Of a stretch of 20,856 nt of DNA, positions 1 through 7,373 are shown piece after piece (position 1 is the stretch's first letter; every line of letters starts with the position of its first letter). This stretch comes from Bacteroidales bacterium UBA3389 (GTDB taxonomy: Bacteria > Bacteroidota > Bacteroidia > Bacteroidales > P3). The position numbers and the translations under genes are program-made. The notes under the pieces are model-generated. The model did not search any database and was not told where the DNA came from. It saw nothing but the letters and a program-made list of their open reading frames with translations. The DNA is taken from NCBI GenBank assembly GCA_002358835.1, contig DEPP01000078.1, forward strand, positions 1 to 20,856. Direction: 5' to 3'.

Positions 1-842
1 AAGAAGTACCACTTGCCGTCAGGACCCTCCACGATGCCTCCCTGATTGGGTTCGTTGGCTTCGCGGCAGGGGAGCAAGAGTTGGGTCTCCTCCTTGAAAT
101 CGCCCGTGAGGCGGGTATCGCGCTTGGCCATCACGTAGCGGCCCAGATGATGCTGGTGCTCGCTGAAGATGAGGTAATAGTAGTCACCGTGACGGATGAG
201 CTTGTTGGCCTCGCGGTGATTGCCTTCATTGACGAGCTTTGCACTCTGCAGGTCGATACTCTTGCAGTCGTCGGCCATGCGGAACATGTAGGTCTTGCAG
301 TTGTCGCGGAAGCAGGTTCCGAGGAAGTAGCCACGGCCCTCATCGTCCCAGATAGCGGTGCAGTCGTCCCACCCCGCATCGGCCATAAGGCAGGTGAGCG
401 GTTCCCACGGACCTGAAGCCTCGGGGGCAGAGGTCACGAAATAACCCTCCTCGGGAGTACCGAAGAATACGTAGAAGCGATTGTTGTGGTAGCGTATGGA
501 GCCCGCCCATACACCGCGTCCATAGCGGTCCATGCGGCGCCAGCCCAACTCAGGACCTATCTGCGTGAGGTCAGCAACGGCATTGCCCACCACCTCCCAG
601 TTGACAAGGTCGGTAGAGTGCAGCACGGTCATGCCGGGTGAAAACTGCATGGTAGAGGAGATGGCATAGTAGTCGTCACCCACACGGATGCAGTCGAGGT
701 CACTATAGTCGGAAGGCAGCACGGGGTTCACATATGTCGTCTCCGTCTGCTGTCCCCACTGATTCCACTCGCCCCAGTTCACTTGGGCCATAACAATGGC
801 ACTCAAAGTGCAGCACAGGGCCATAATGTTCAGGCGTTTCAT
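1..842 (-). CDS. GH43 family glycosidase, secreted (3' end beyond window)
   Basis: This open frame runs from an ATG at 842 leftwards off the window, giving 280 codons with no stop. Residues 1-19 form a signal peptide (Lys-Arg start, hydrophobic core, cleavage likely after VMA), so the enzyme is exported. The mature part starts like five-bladed beta-propeller GH43 beta-xylosidases and alpha-arabinofuranosidases: NPVLPSDYSDLDCIRVGDDY at 39-58 with the likely catalytic base Asp48, WDDCTAIWDDEG at 158-169 with a likely pKa-modulating Asp160, and REANKL near 210-215 followed by DYYYL, where Glu211 fits the general acid. A later QGGIVEGPDGKWYF segment also matches the family. Family membership and fold are seen; the substrate (arabinoxylan or similar plant glycan) is inferred. 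Base composition is near 59% G+C, unlike the rest of the window, and the gene has no upstream region of its own because the sequence changes character at its start codon. Confidence 0.85.
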   Translation of the reverse strand, partial: MKRLNIMALCCTLSAIVMAQVNWGEWNQWGQQTETTYVNPVLPSDYSDLDCIRVGDDYYAISSTMQFSPGMTVLHSTDLVNWEVVGNAVADLTQIGPELGWRRMDRYGRGVWAGSIRYHNNRFYVFFGTPEEGYFVTSAPEASGPWEPLTCLMADAGWDDCTAIWDDEGRGYFLGTCFRDNCKTYMFRMADDCKSIDLQSAKLVNEGNHREANKLIRHGDYYYLIFSEHQHHLGRYVMAKRDTRLTGDFKEETQLLLPCREANEPNQGGIVEGPDGKWYF

Positions 843-2114
843 GATTCTATCAGATTGGATGTTTATAATAGAGCGATGAATGAAAGTCCTGCTCAACGCT
901 TACGCTATGCCTCACAAGTAGCTTCAGTAGCTAATGGCTGGAAGAAATGGCAAGGGGAAGTGAGAGGACTAAAGAGATTAAACGCTGTTGATAAGAAGAA
1001 AGCCTTTGAAAGAGATTTTGAATCATGGGCTGCAGATAAGGAAATGTACCGAAATGTGCTTCCTATGATGAGAGAAACCTATTCGGCAATAAGAGATTTG
1101 AATTTGCAATATACCTATTTGAGCGAAGCAGTTCTTGTTTCTGATTTGATGCATAGAGCAAAACAACTTTCGGCTCTTGTTGATTATGCGAAGAAAGGAG
1201 AATTAGATAAAGCAAATCTTGAAAAGACTATAACTGAAGGCTATGCTGAATTGCAGAAACACTATTCCAATGACTACGCTAACCATCGCAGAGTTGATAA
1301 AGAAATATTCATTAGAACAATGTCTGTTTTCTATAATGATTATGCAAAAGATAAATATGCGTGGTTAAAAGACATAGTGGTAAAACAATATGATAACAAT
1401 CCGGAAGCTTATTTCGATGAGGTTTATGAAAATTCGCTCTTGTCGAATCCTGCTAAGGCAGAGAAAATTCTAAAAAACTTTAAGGCAAAACAAATAAAGA
1501 AATTGGAGAATGACCCGGCGATTGAGTTGTTTGCAAACATTTGGACTCAGTATGCTGAAAAGGATAGATTTACTCTTGCTGCCTTAGATACAAAACTTGA
1601 CAGCCTTTACAGGGTTTATGTAGATGGTATAATGAAAAAGGATAATAAGAAAGAGTTTTATCCTGATGCAAACTTGACATTGAGAGTGGCTTATGGTAAT
1701 ATCAAAACATACGAACCTAAAGATGGTATAGAATACAAGGCGTTTTCGACTATAGAGGGTATAATGGAGAAAGAAAATCCTGAAATATACGATTATGTTG
1801 TTGAGAAAAAATTGAAGGACTTGTATTTGGCAAAGGATTACGGCCCTTATGCAAATGAAAAAGGAGAAATGCCTGTTGCATTTATAGCAAGTAACCATAC
1901 AACAGGAGGTAATTCAGGAAGCCCTGTATTAGATGCGAATGGCGATTTGATAGGAATTAATTTTGACAGAAACTGGGAAGGAACGATGAGTGATGTAATG
2001 TACGATCCGTCACAGTGTAGAAACATTTCCTTGGATATTCGCTACTGTTTGTTTATTATAGACAAGTTTGCAGGAGCTAAACATTTGGTTGATGAAATGA
2101 CTATCGTGAAATAA
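843..2114 (+). CDS. dpp11: S46 dipeptidyl-peptidase, DPP11-like, N-terminal half missing
   Basis: This is the C-terminal part (about 423 residues) of an S46 family exopeptidase. Full-length members are about 700 residues, exported to the periplasm or cell surface, and release dipeptides from peptide N-termini. The nucleophile motif GGNSGSPV is present (Ser codon at 1914-1916), followed by LIGINFDRNWE and NISLDIRY, both typical of the family. Eighteen residues after the Ser lies an Arg (FDR). This is the position called Arg673 in Porphyromonas gingivalis DPP11, where it confers Asp/Glu preference at P1; DPP7 has Gly there. So the enzyme is probably acidic-residue specific. The His and Asp of the triad lie in the missing N-terminal half. 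The frame can be extended left to a TTG at 783, but those 20 codons are antisense to the GH43 signal-peptide region and unrelated to S46, so the true 5' part was lost at the junction. pheT follows after 15 bp. Confidence 0.88.
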   Translation, partial: DSIRLDVYNRAMNESPAQRLRYASQVASVANGWKKWQGEVRGLKRLNAVDKKKAFERDFESWAADKEMYRNVLPMMRETYSAIRDLNLQYTYLSEAVLVSDLMHRAKQLSALVDYAKKGELDKANLEKTITEGYAELQKHYSNDYANHRRVDKEIFIRTMSVFYNDYAKDKYAWLKDIVVKQYDNNPEAYFDEVYENSLLSNPAKAEKILKNFKAKQIKKLENDPAIELFANIWTQYAEKDRFTLAALDTKLDSLYRVYVDGIMKKDNKKEFYPDANLTLRVAYGNIKTYEPKDGIEYKAFSTIEGIMEKENPEIYDYVVEKKLKDLYLAKDYGPYANEKGEMPVAFIASNHTTGGNSGSPVLDANGDLIGINFDRNWEGTMSDVMYDPSQCRNISLDIRYCLFIIDKFAGAKHLVDEMTIVK

Positions 2115-2129
2115 TTTAATTAAAGAACA

Positions 2130-4595
2130 ATGAAAATATCATATAACTGGCTTAAACAATACGTAGATATAGATATATCGGCAGAAAAGGTTGCGGAATT
2201 ATTGACTTTCGGTGGTTTGGAAGTCGAAGATGTTGAAGTGGTGGAGACAATCAAGGGTGGATTGAAAAATTATGTCGTTGGACATGTACAGACTTGCGAG
2301 ATGCATCCGAATTCTGACCACTTGCATATAACAACTGTAGATGTGGGTTTGGAGCAACCTTTGAATATAGTATGCGGGGCTCCTAATGTTGCAGCAGGAC
2401 AAAAGGTGATTGTTGCAAAAGTCGGAGCTAAGGTTTACACTTCAGATGACGAGTGCTTTGAAATAAAACGCTCAAAATTGAGAGGAGAGTTAAGCGAGGG
2501 AATGATCTGTTCCGAAAAAGAGTTGTGTCTTAGCGATAATAATGATGGAATAATGGTTTTGGATTCTGATGCTGTTGTCGGAACACCAGCAAAGGAATAC
2601 TTCAATATACAAGAAGATTATGTATTCGAAATAGGACTTACTGCTAATCGTTCCGATGCTACATCTCACCTAGGTGTAGGTAGGGATTTAGTCGCTTTAT
2701 TGAAGGCTCAACTAAACGAAGAAAAGCAATTGCGTTTGCCATCTGTTGATGATTTCAAAACAGATTCTGTGGAGAACAATGACATAGACATCAAAATCGA
2801 TACCAATCTATGTAAACGTTATTCAGCAGTAGCAATCAGCGGAGTAAAGGTTATGGATTCTCCTCAATGGTTGGCAGACAGATTGAGAGTGATCGGCATT
2901 CGTCCTATAAATAATATAGTAGACGCTACAAACTTCGTTTTGATGGAAATAGGACAGCCATTACACGCTTTTGATTTGAAGAAAATAAAATCAAGAAAGG
3001 TTGTAGTGAAATCTCAATCTGCTGGAATGAAATTTGTAACCCTTGACGGCATAGAAAGAGAACTCAATGGCAAAGAGGCAATGGTGTGCGACGATGATGA
3101 ACCTATGTGTATGGGAGGAATATATGGCGGTTTGGATTCAGGGGTTAGCGCAGAAACGACAGATATTTTATTGGAAAGTGCATATTTTGACCCTGTTGTA
3201 ATTCGTAAAGCGGCAAAAGCACATGGACTTCATACCGATGCTTCATTCCGCTATGAAAGAGGAGCAGACCCAAACATAACTCTTTATGCTTTGAAGCGTG
3301 CTGCACTTTTGATAAAAGAAATTGCAGGAGGAGTAATATCTTCAGAAATCAAAGACGTTTACCCTTCAACGATAGAGCCTGTTCAGATTGATTTGCATTA
3401 TTCTTATATGGATAGTCTGATAGGAAAATCCATTGAAAGAACTTTGGTTAAGGATATATTGACAAGTCTTAATATTCAAACAGTAAACGAAAACGAAGAG
3501 GGATTGACAGCAATTGTTCCTACAAATAAAGTAGATGTTACACGTCCTTGCGATTTGGTTGAAGAGATTCTAAGAATATACGGATATAATAATGTGGAAA
3601 TATCTGATTCTGTTCAGAGTTGCTTGAATCAAACACACAAACCTAATCCCGACAAGGTTCAAAATCTTGTTTCGGATTATCTTGCGGCAAATGGTTTCAA
3701 TGAGGTTATGAATAATTCCCTTACGAAGCTTTCTTACTACGAAAACAATGCGGATTTCCCTGCAGAAGTTTCCGTTCCTGTTTTGAATGCTTTGAGTAAG
3801 GATTTGGGGCAGATGCGTCAAACACTTTTGTATGGTTTGCTTGAATGTGCAGAGTATAATATCAATCGTAAGTTTTCGGATTTGAATCTCTTTGAGTTTG
3901 GAAATTGCTACAAGAAAAAAACTGAAACGTTTGAAGATGAGAATATAATAAAAAGATACGACCAAACAAAACATCTCGCAATCCTTACTTGCGGAAAGAC
4001 AAAAGAGAGTTGGCAGGCAAAACAACAAGATACCGATTTCTATTATCTGAAAAACATAATCGCAAACATCTTTGCACAACTTCGTATCGATACCTCAAGA
4101 TTCAATGTTGAGCAAATCTCAAACGGATATTATCAATATGCGTTAAGTTTTGTTGCAAGAGAAAGCAAAAAAGTTGTTGCCACAATAGGAACGCTAAAAC
4201 CTCAAGTTTGCAAGCGTTTCGGAATTAAGCAACAAGTTTATTATGCAGATTTGAATTGGGATTTAGTGTTAAGAATGCTTCCTTCCAAAAACGTAAAATA
4301 CAGCGAAATATCAAAATATCCGGAGGTAAGAAGAGACCTTGCGTTGATTGTTGCCGATGAGATAACTTTTGCTCAAATCGAATCGGTAGCATATCAAACA
4401 GAAAAGAAGTTACTCAAATCGGTTTCGTTATTTGATGTTTATAGAGGAGATAAATTGCCTGAAGGAACAAAACAATATGCCGTTTCTTTCGTTCTTCAAG
4501 ACAAAGAAAAAACACTTACCGATAAGCAGATCGAAGCGATTATGCAAAAACTTATAAAAACATTCGAACAAAAACTAAATTCTCAACTGAGATAA
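2130..4595 (+). CDS. pheT: phenylalanine-tRNA ligase beta subunit
   Basis: PheT pairs with PheS as an (alpha-beta)2 enzyme that charges tRNA-Phe in the cytoplasm. The length (821 aa) is that of the full bacterial form. Visible domains in order: N-terminal MKISYNWLKQYVDI start; EMAP/OB-like tRNA-binding domain about 40-155 (VGHVQTCEMHPNSDHLHI, then GEMSEGMICSEKEL-like segment read here as GELSEGMICSEKEL); B3/B4 editing region about 215-395 (NNIVDATNFVLMEIGQPLHAFD, then HTDASFRYERGADP); B5 domain around 400-490 with DLVEEILRIYGYNNVE; catalytic-like core; and the C-terminal FDX-ACB anticodon-binding domain from about 725 (KYPEVRRDLALIV to the end). No pheS is adjacent, as is usual in Bacteroidales, where the two are often apart. 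The gene sits 15 bp after the peptidase and 4 bp before the next small gene, so it is probably co-transcribed with both. Confidence 0.97.
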   Translation: MKISYNWLKQYVDIDISAEKVAELLTFGGLEVEDVEVVETIKGGLKNYVVGHVQTCEMHPNSDHLHITTVDVGLEQPLNIVCGAPNVAAGQKVIVAKVGAKVYTSDDECFEIKRSKLRGELSEGMICSEKELCLSDNNDGIMVLDSDAVVGTPAKEYFNIQEDYVFEIGLTANRSDATSHLGVGRDLVALLKAQLNEEKQLRLPSVDDFKTDSVENNDIDIKIDTNLCKRYSAVAISGVKVMDSPQWLADRLRVIGIRPINNIVDATNFVLMEIGQPLHAFDLKKIKSRKVVVKSQSAGMKFVTLDGIERELNGKEAMVCDDDEPMCMGGIYGGLDSGVSAETTDILLESAYFDPVVIRKAAKAHGLHTDASFRYERGADPNITLYALKRAALLIKEIAGGVISSEIKDVYPSTIEPVQIDLHYSYMDSLIGKSIERTLVKDILTSLNIQTVNENEEGLTAIVPTNKVDVTRPCDLVEEILRIYGYNNVEISDSVQSCLNQTHKPNPDKVQNLVSDYLAANGFNEVMNNSLTKLSYYENNADFPAEVSVPVLNALSKDLGQMRQTLLYGLLECAEYNINRKFSDLNLFEFGNCYKKKTETFEDENIIKRYDQTKHLAILTCGKTKESWQAKQQDTDFYYLKNIIANIFAQLRIDTSRFNVEQISNGYYQYALSFVARESKKVVATIGTLKPQVCKRFGIKQQVYYADLNWDLVLRMLPSKNVKYSEISKYPEVRRDLALIVADEITFAQIESVAYQTEKKLLKSVSLFDVYRGDKLPEGTKQYAVSFVLQDKEKTLTDKQIEAIMQKLIKTFEQKLNSQLR

Positions 4596-4599
4596 GTCT

Positions 4600-5016
4600 A
4601 TGGTTGCTTTGGTTGATTACGACATAAAGATTCTGATTGTTTTATTGGAATCGCTCAAAGGAAAGAAGAAGTTTTTCAAATGGCTTTTGGATAATGGTTA
4701 TCCCGAACTTGCTGCTTGGAGTAATGCAGTGCTTGGAGATGTTGATGCACTGCATTGGCTCTTTGATAATGGTTATGGAGAACTTGGAGTGTTGAGCAAT
4801 GCAATTGACGGAGAAAAGAAAGCTGTGCAGTGGGTGTTAAGTTCAAAGAATGAGTTTTACATAAACTTTTCTGCCGCATGTCGCAAAGAACCCGATGGCA
4901 TGCGATGGTTAGAAGAAAGAGATTTAGAGATTTTTATTCAGATGGCATTGAGAATAAGGGTGATTCTCGATATTCAAATTAAAGACCAATTGTTTTGGTA
5001 CAGATGGAAACACTAA
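4600..5016 (+). CDS. small repeat protein of unknown function
   Basis: This 138-residue protein has no function I can name. It starts 4 bp after the pheT stop and its end overlaps the likely start of the next gene by 13 bp, so it belongs to the pheT transcription unit. It contains tandem helical-looking repeats of about 30 residues: FKWLLDNGYPELAAWSNAV, then HWLFDNGYGELGVLSNAI, then a weaker copy around QWVLSSKNEFYINFSAA and RWLEERDLEIF. The pattern Trp-Leu-x-x-Asn-Gly-Tyr-x-Glu-Leu with a following Ser-Asn-Ala suggests stacked helix pairs of an ankyrin-like or alpha-solenoid kind, usually used to bind other proteins. There is no signal peptide or membrane segment, so it is probably cytoplasmic. 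I recall similar small proteins in Bacteroidetes genomes but cannot assign a named family. Confidence 0.8.
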   Translation: MVALVDYDIKILIVLLESLKGKKKFFKWLLDNGYPELAAWSNAVLGDVDALHWLFDNGYGELGVLSNAIDGEKKAVQWVLSSKNEFYINFSAACRKEPDGMRWLEERDLEIFIQMALRIRVILDIQIKDQLFWYRWKH

Positions 5017-6101
5017 CGAGTTTATTCAAACAGAAGAAGAACAGCATAATAAATAATACTGTATTGTTTGTTATGTCATACCTCATGGTTTTTTATGTGG
5101 TTCAGATATCAACCTTCTTGAGTGCGTTTACTCATGGAGTGCCTATGGTGTTATATACTCACGAAATAGATTTTAATCATGTAAATAGTGTGGCAAGCGA
5201 TGAAGTATGGACGAGTGCAGACAATGTTATAGCGATATTCGGTATGGCTATAATTGCTGTTTTTATTCTCGGAATAATGGCTGTTCTTTTACTTACAAGA
5301 TGGAAAACGGATAAGTTGCAAATCAAACGATTTTTGTTTTGGATATTTATTTGTTCGTTTGTTCGTTTGAGCAGTAATTTCATTGTGGGACACATATTTC
5401 ATTTGTGGAATATCAACTTGGTTACAGACTTTATGGGTATTACTTATCCCAGTAATTTAGGAAAGGCTATCTTTATCATTGTTTTGATATTCCTTACTGC
5501 TGCAGGTTTTTATTGGTCGTCATCGTTAATAAAATATATCTTAAATCCTTACTCAGGACGTTTGAAAGACTCTGTAATAACGGATATTTTAGTTCCTGCT
5601 TTGTTGGGTATTGTGATTGTTAATCTTTTCTTTATGCCATTTAATCCTGCTTTTACTTGGATGGAAGTGGCGGCGGCTGTGATGTTACTAGGAGGAATGA
5701 TAGGGATAATGTTGCCTGTCGTATTAAAAAGATATAGGTTTGTAGAAGAAAGCGAAGAAAGCGAGTTGATTGATGATGAGAGGATAAAGATGCTGCTTCT
5801 GCTTATCTTGTTGATAGCAATGATTGGTATTAAAGTTATATTTGATAACGGATTGCTTTGCGAAGTTTCGCCTTATCGAAATTATTTCTTGGAGAAAGTA
5901 ATCTTGTTTTGTTTGGGAATTGTCTTTGCAGGCTTTTTGCTTTACCTTTATTTATCGCACAGAAAGAAGATGAAAAAAATATCAGAGCAAAAAGAAATGT
6001 TGTTTGAAGAGATTAAAGGAGTTGATAGCACGATTTCGGATGAACAATGGGGACAAAAGAAATACGATATGTCCAAATACAAAGATTGGGGAAACGATTA
6101 A
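5004..6101 (+). CDS. polytopic inner-membrane protein of unknown function
   Basis: I chose the ATG at 5004 (365 aa) over the TTG at 4995 because ATG is the normal start here and the extension adds only three residues. It overlaps the preceding small gene by 13 bp, which suggests translational coupling. Several long hydrophobic stretches are visible, near residues 20-40, 75-100, 110-130, 150-175, 190-210, 217-240, 260-280 and 295-315, giving roughly seven or eight membrane passes. A charged cytosolic tail follows (SHRKKMKKISEQKEMLFEEI) and ends with a polar stretch. No catalytic motif such as HExxH or a transporter signature is evident. A strong hairpin terminator follows 14 bp after the stop, so this is the last gene of the pheT unit. 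Confidence 0.85.
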   Translation: METLTSLFKQKKNSIINNTVLFVMSYLMVFYVVQISTFLSAFTHGVPMVLYTHEIDFNHVNSVASDEVWTSADNVIAIFGMAIIAVFILGIMAVLLLTRWKTDKLQIKRFLFWIFICSFVRLSSNFIVGHIFHLWNINLVTDFMGITYPSNLGKAIFIIVLIFLTAAGFYWSSSLIKYILNPYSGRLKDSVITDILVPALLGIVIVNLFFMPFNPAFTWMEVAAAVMLLGGMIGIMLPVVLKRYRFVEESEESELIDDERIKMLLLLILLIAMIGIKVIFDNGLLCEVSPYRNYFLEKVILFCLGIVFAGFLLYLYLSHRKKMKKISEQKEMLFEEIKGVDSTISDEQWGQKKYDMSKYKDWGND

Positions 6102-6115
6102 GCAATTGTTAAGTA

Positions 6116-6156
6116 AAACAAACGCCGATATGCACAAAGTATATCGGCGTTTGTTT
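6116..6156 (+). terminator. 16-bp stem terminator after the pheT unit
   Basis: Arms at 6116-6131 and 6141-6156 are perfectly complementary over 16 bp, with a 9-nt loop (gcacaaagt). The right arm ends in T-rich sequence, and A-rich sequence precedes the left arm. It can therefore stop transcription from both sides: the pheT operon on the plus strand and the decayed gene on the minus strand. Confidence 0.85.
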
Positions 6157-6173
6157 CTGTTTTCAGCAGTTGC

Positions 6174-6402
6174 TTATTTTATTCCTGCAATTACATTAAG
6201 TGTTTCTGTGTCGAAATGAACCTCTTCCAAGCGAATTATTCTCCCTCTGCTCAACTCTTAACCTTATTCCTATCGATGGGAAATGCCGGATTTATAAGTT
6301 GTCTCAAAGGTTTTTGAATCTATACCGACGAAATTAAGCCTTACTTTCGAGCTTTTTCTCGACAAAGTCCGCAATCTCATTATATCGTATCGTGATTTTC
6401 AT
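6174..6402 (-). pseudogene. decayed remnant of a short conserved-looking protein
   Basis: Reading the minus strand from an ATG at 6402 gives MKITIRYNEIADFVEKKLES, a protein-like start, before a stop two codons later (KA, then TAA). Shifting by one base after that point gives FVGIDSKTFETTYKSGISHR. The same shifted frame then meets three in-frame stops and resumes as IIRLEEVHFDTETLNVIAGI, ending at a TAA at 6174-6176. Start, middle and end thus line up with one +1 shift and a short damaged middle. The remnant faces the 6116-6156 hairpin, which would be its own terminator. I vaguely recall intact Bacteroides proteins of about 150 residues with such ends but cannot name the family. The composition of the three fragments argues against chance; the exact lesions are inference. 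Confidence 0.5.
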
Positions 6403-6479
6403 AATTCTTTTCTAAGAGTTATTGTTATACTTTAATAAGAAAAGATAATGATTTTCCTACTTTCCGCAAAACCAAACAA

Positions 6480-6502
6480 GCCTTTGCAAGATAGATAAAG
6501 GC
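6480..6502. other. small hairpin in spacer
   Basis: The arms gccttt (6480-6485) and aaaggc (6497-6502) are perfect complements with an 11-nt loop. It lies in the spacer between the decayed gene and the 22-bp array. There is no T-run immediately after the stem, and its role is unknown. Confidence 0.35.
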
Positions 6503-6556
6503 GTTTGCAACTGCGTTTTTCTTTGTATCAAAAAAAATCAACGGCTTGATAATTAT

Positions 6557-6666
6557 TTTACGAAGGCTTCGAAATGGTATTACGAAAGTGTCGTAATAGT
6601 ATTACGAGTTTGTCGTAATGGTATTACGAAGGCTTCGAAATAATATTACGAAAACTTTGTAAAATT
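6557..6666. repeat. tandem array of five 22-bp palindromic units
   Basis: Five adjacent units of exactly 22 bp start at 6557, 6579, 6601, 6623 and 6645. The pattern is attacga-n5-tcgtaat plus a short linker (agt, ggt or aat). Units 2 and 3 have perfect 7-bp inverted arms (attacga/tcgtaat) with different loops (aagtg, gtttg). Units 1 and 4 share cgaaggcttcgaaat. Unit 5 is degenerate. The arms are kept while the loops vary, which suggests selection on the palindrome (protein site or hairpin) rather than on simple sequence. The period is not a multiple of three and the stretch is not coding. Confidence 0.75.
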
Positions 6667-6690
6667 TTCGAAATGGCGTTTGTGAGAAAT

Positions 6691-6768
6691 AAAACAAAGA
6701 ATCGCTCTATCGAAATCAAGAAAGAATCTGCCGAAATCAAGAATCAGTTTTCTAAAACAAAGATTTGA
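6691..6768. repeat. 21-bp phased degenerate repeats, array A
   Basis: Four copies of a 15-bp core start at 6691, 6712, 6733 and 6754, exactly 21 bp apart: aaaacaaagaatcgc, gaaatcaagaaagaa, gaaatcaagaatcag and aaaacaaagatttga. The common pattern is rAAAyMAAGAwT. The same core recurs at the same spacing in two other spacers of this window (13259-13399 and 15838-15895). Confidence 0.65.
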
Positions 6769-6797
6769 GGGCAAGGAGTTTGAAAGAGAACAAGTCC

Positions 6798-6842
6798 ATA
6801 AGACTATAAAATGATAACTATCTCGTTGTCTTGTAGTCTTAT
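6798..6842 (-). terminator. possible terminator hairpin after mreD
   Basis: Arms at 6798-6809 and 6831-6842 pair over 12 bp with one G-T wobble and a 21-nt loop. It lies 15 bp beyond the mreD stop. No clear T-run follows on the minus strand, so it is a weak terminator at best, or an RNA 3'-end stabilising stem. Confidence 0.35.
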
Positions 6843-6857
6843 TGTCTTATAGTTGTG

Positions 6858-7373
6858 TTAATTCTTCGATGAAGGGAAGAAAACCATATCGCAGATAAGT
6901 ATAAGCACAATGCCTGCAAGCGAACTCAAACTCGAACGAAGAAGATATTGAAGTATTTCGCTCCAACGCAAAGACTCTATCGCAATAAGGGTAAATGTGT
7001 GGATAATCATAAGGATTGATACGTAACCAAGATAAGGCATAAAGCCCATGTTTGCAGATGTAGGAGTGTCGTGTGCTTCATTGTGAGAGTTTGTCAGCAA
7101 AGCACCAAGAAACAAAGGACGGATGAATCCCGTAAACACACTGACTGCTGTATGAAAACCTACTTGTCCGCTGAAAATATCGACACAGAATCCCATCAGA
7201 AACGATAACAATAAAACCGCCCATTTAGGCGTGCGAAGAGGTAACAACAAAATAAACCATACATATAATAACGGTTCCACCAATCCAAACAAATTGATAT
7301 TGTTCAGTATCAATACTTGAACAGCCAATAGCAAAATAAATCTCAAAGCTGTCAGTAATATGCTTTTACTCAT
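6858..7373 (-). CDS. mreD: rod shape-determining protein MreD
   Basis: MreD is an inner-membrane component of the elongasome that works with MreC, MreB, PBP2 and RodA in lateral wall growth. The protein has 171 residues, the usual MreD size, and is nearly all hydrophobic. It has about five membrane segments, starting with LLTALRFILLLAVQVLILNN and YVWFILLLPLRTPKWAVLL, the latter being a typical MreD region, and then DIFSGQVGFHTAVSVF, which fits the conserved D-x-x-x-G-x-x-G-x-x-T region. Its start overlaps the mreC end by 8 bp, so the two are translationally coupled. The genes that often follow in Bacteroidales (PBP2/mrdA and rodA) are absent here and a non-coding spacer follows instead. Confidence 0.9.
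   Translation of the reverse strand: MSKSILLTALRFILLLAVQVLILNNINLFGLVEPLLYVWFILLLPLRTPKWAVLLLSFLMGFCVDIFSGQVGFHTAVSVFTGFIRPLFLGALLTNSHNEAHDTPTSANMGFMPYLGYVSILMIIHTFTLIAIESLRWSEILQYLLRSSLSSLAGIVLILICDMVFFPSSKN

Noticed and set aside
81..416. Open frames on both strands inside the G+C-rich left end
   Set aside because: They are shadows of the GH43 reading frame, which runs unbroken through the whole stretch with clear family motifs.
783..842. Extension of the peptidase frame to a TTG start with 20 extra residues
   Set aside because: These codons are the complement of the GH43 signal-peptide region and have no S46 character; the extension is a product of the junction.
6004..6219. Plus-strand 71-codon frame overlapping the membrane protein end
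   Set aside because: Its codons cover the end of the membrane protein in another frame and then the terminator hairpin; there is no family resemblance.
6557..6768. CRISPR array
   Set aside because: Units are adjacent with a 21-22-bp period and no unique spacers of 25-40 bp, and no cas gene is present.
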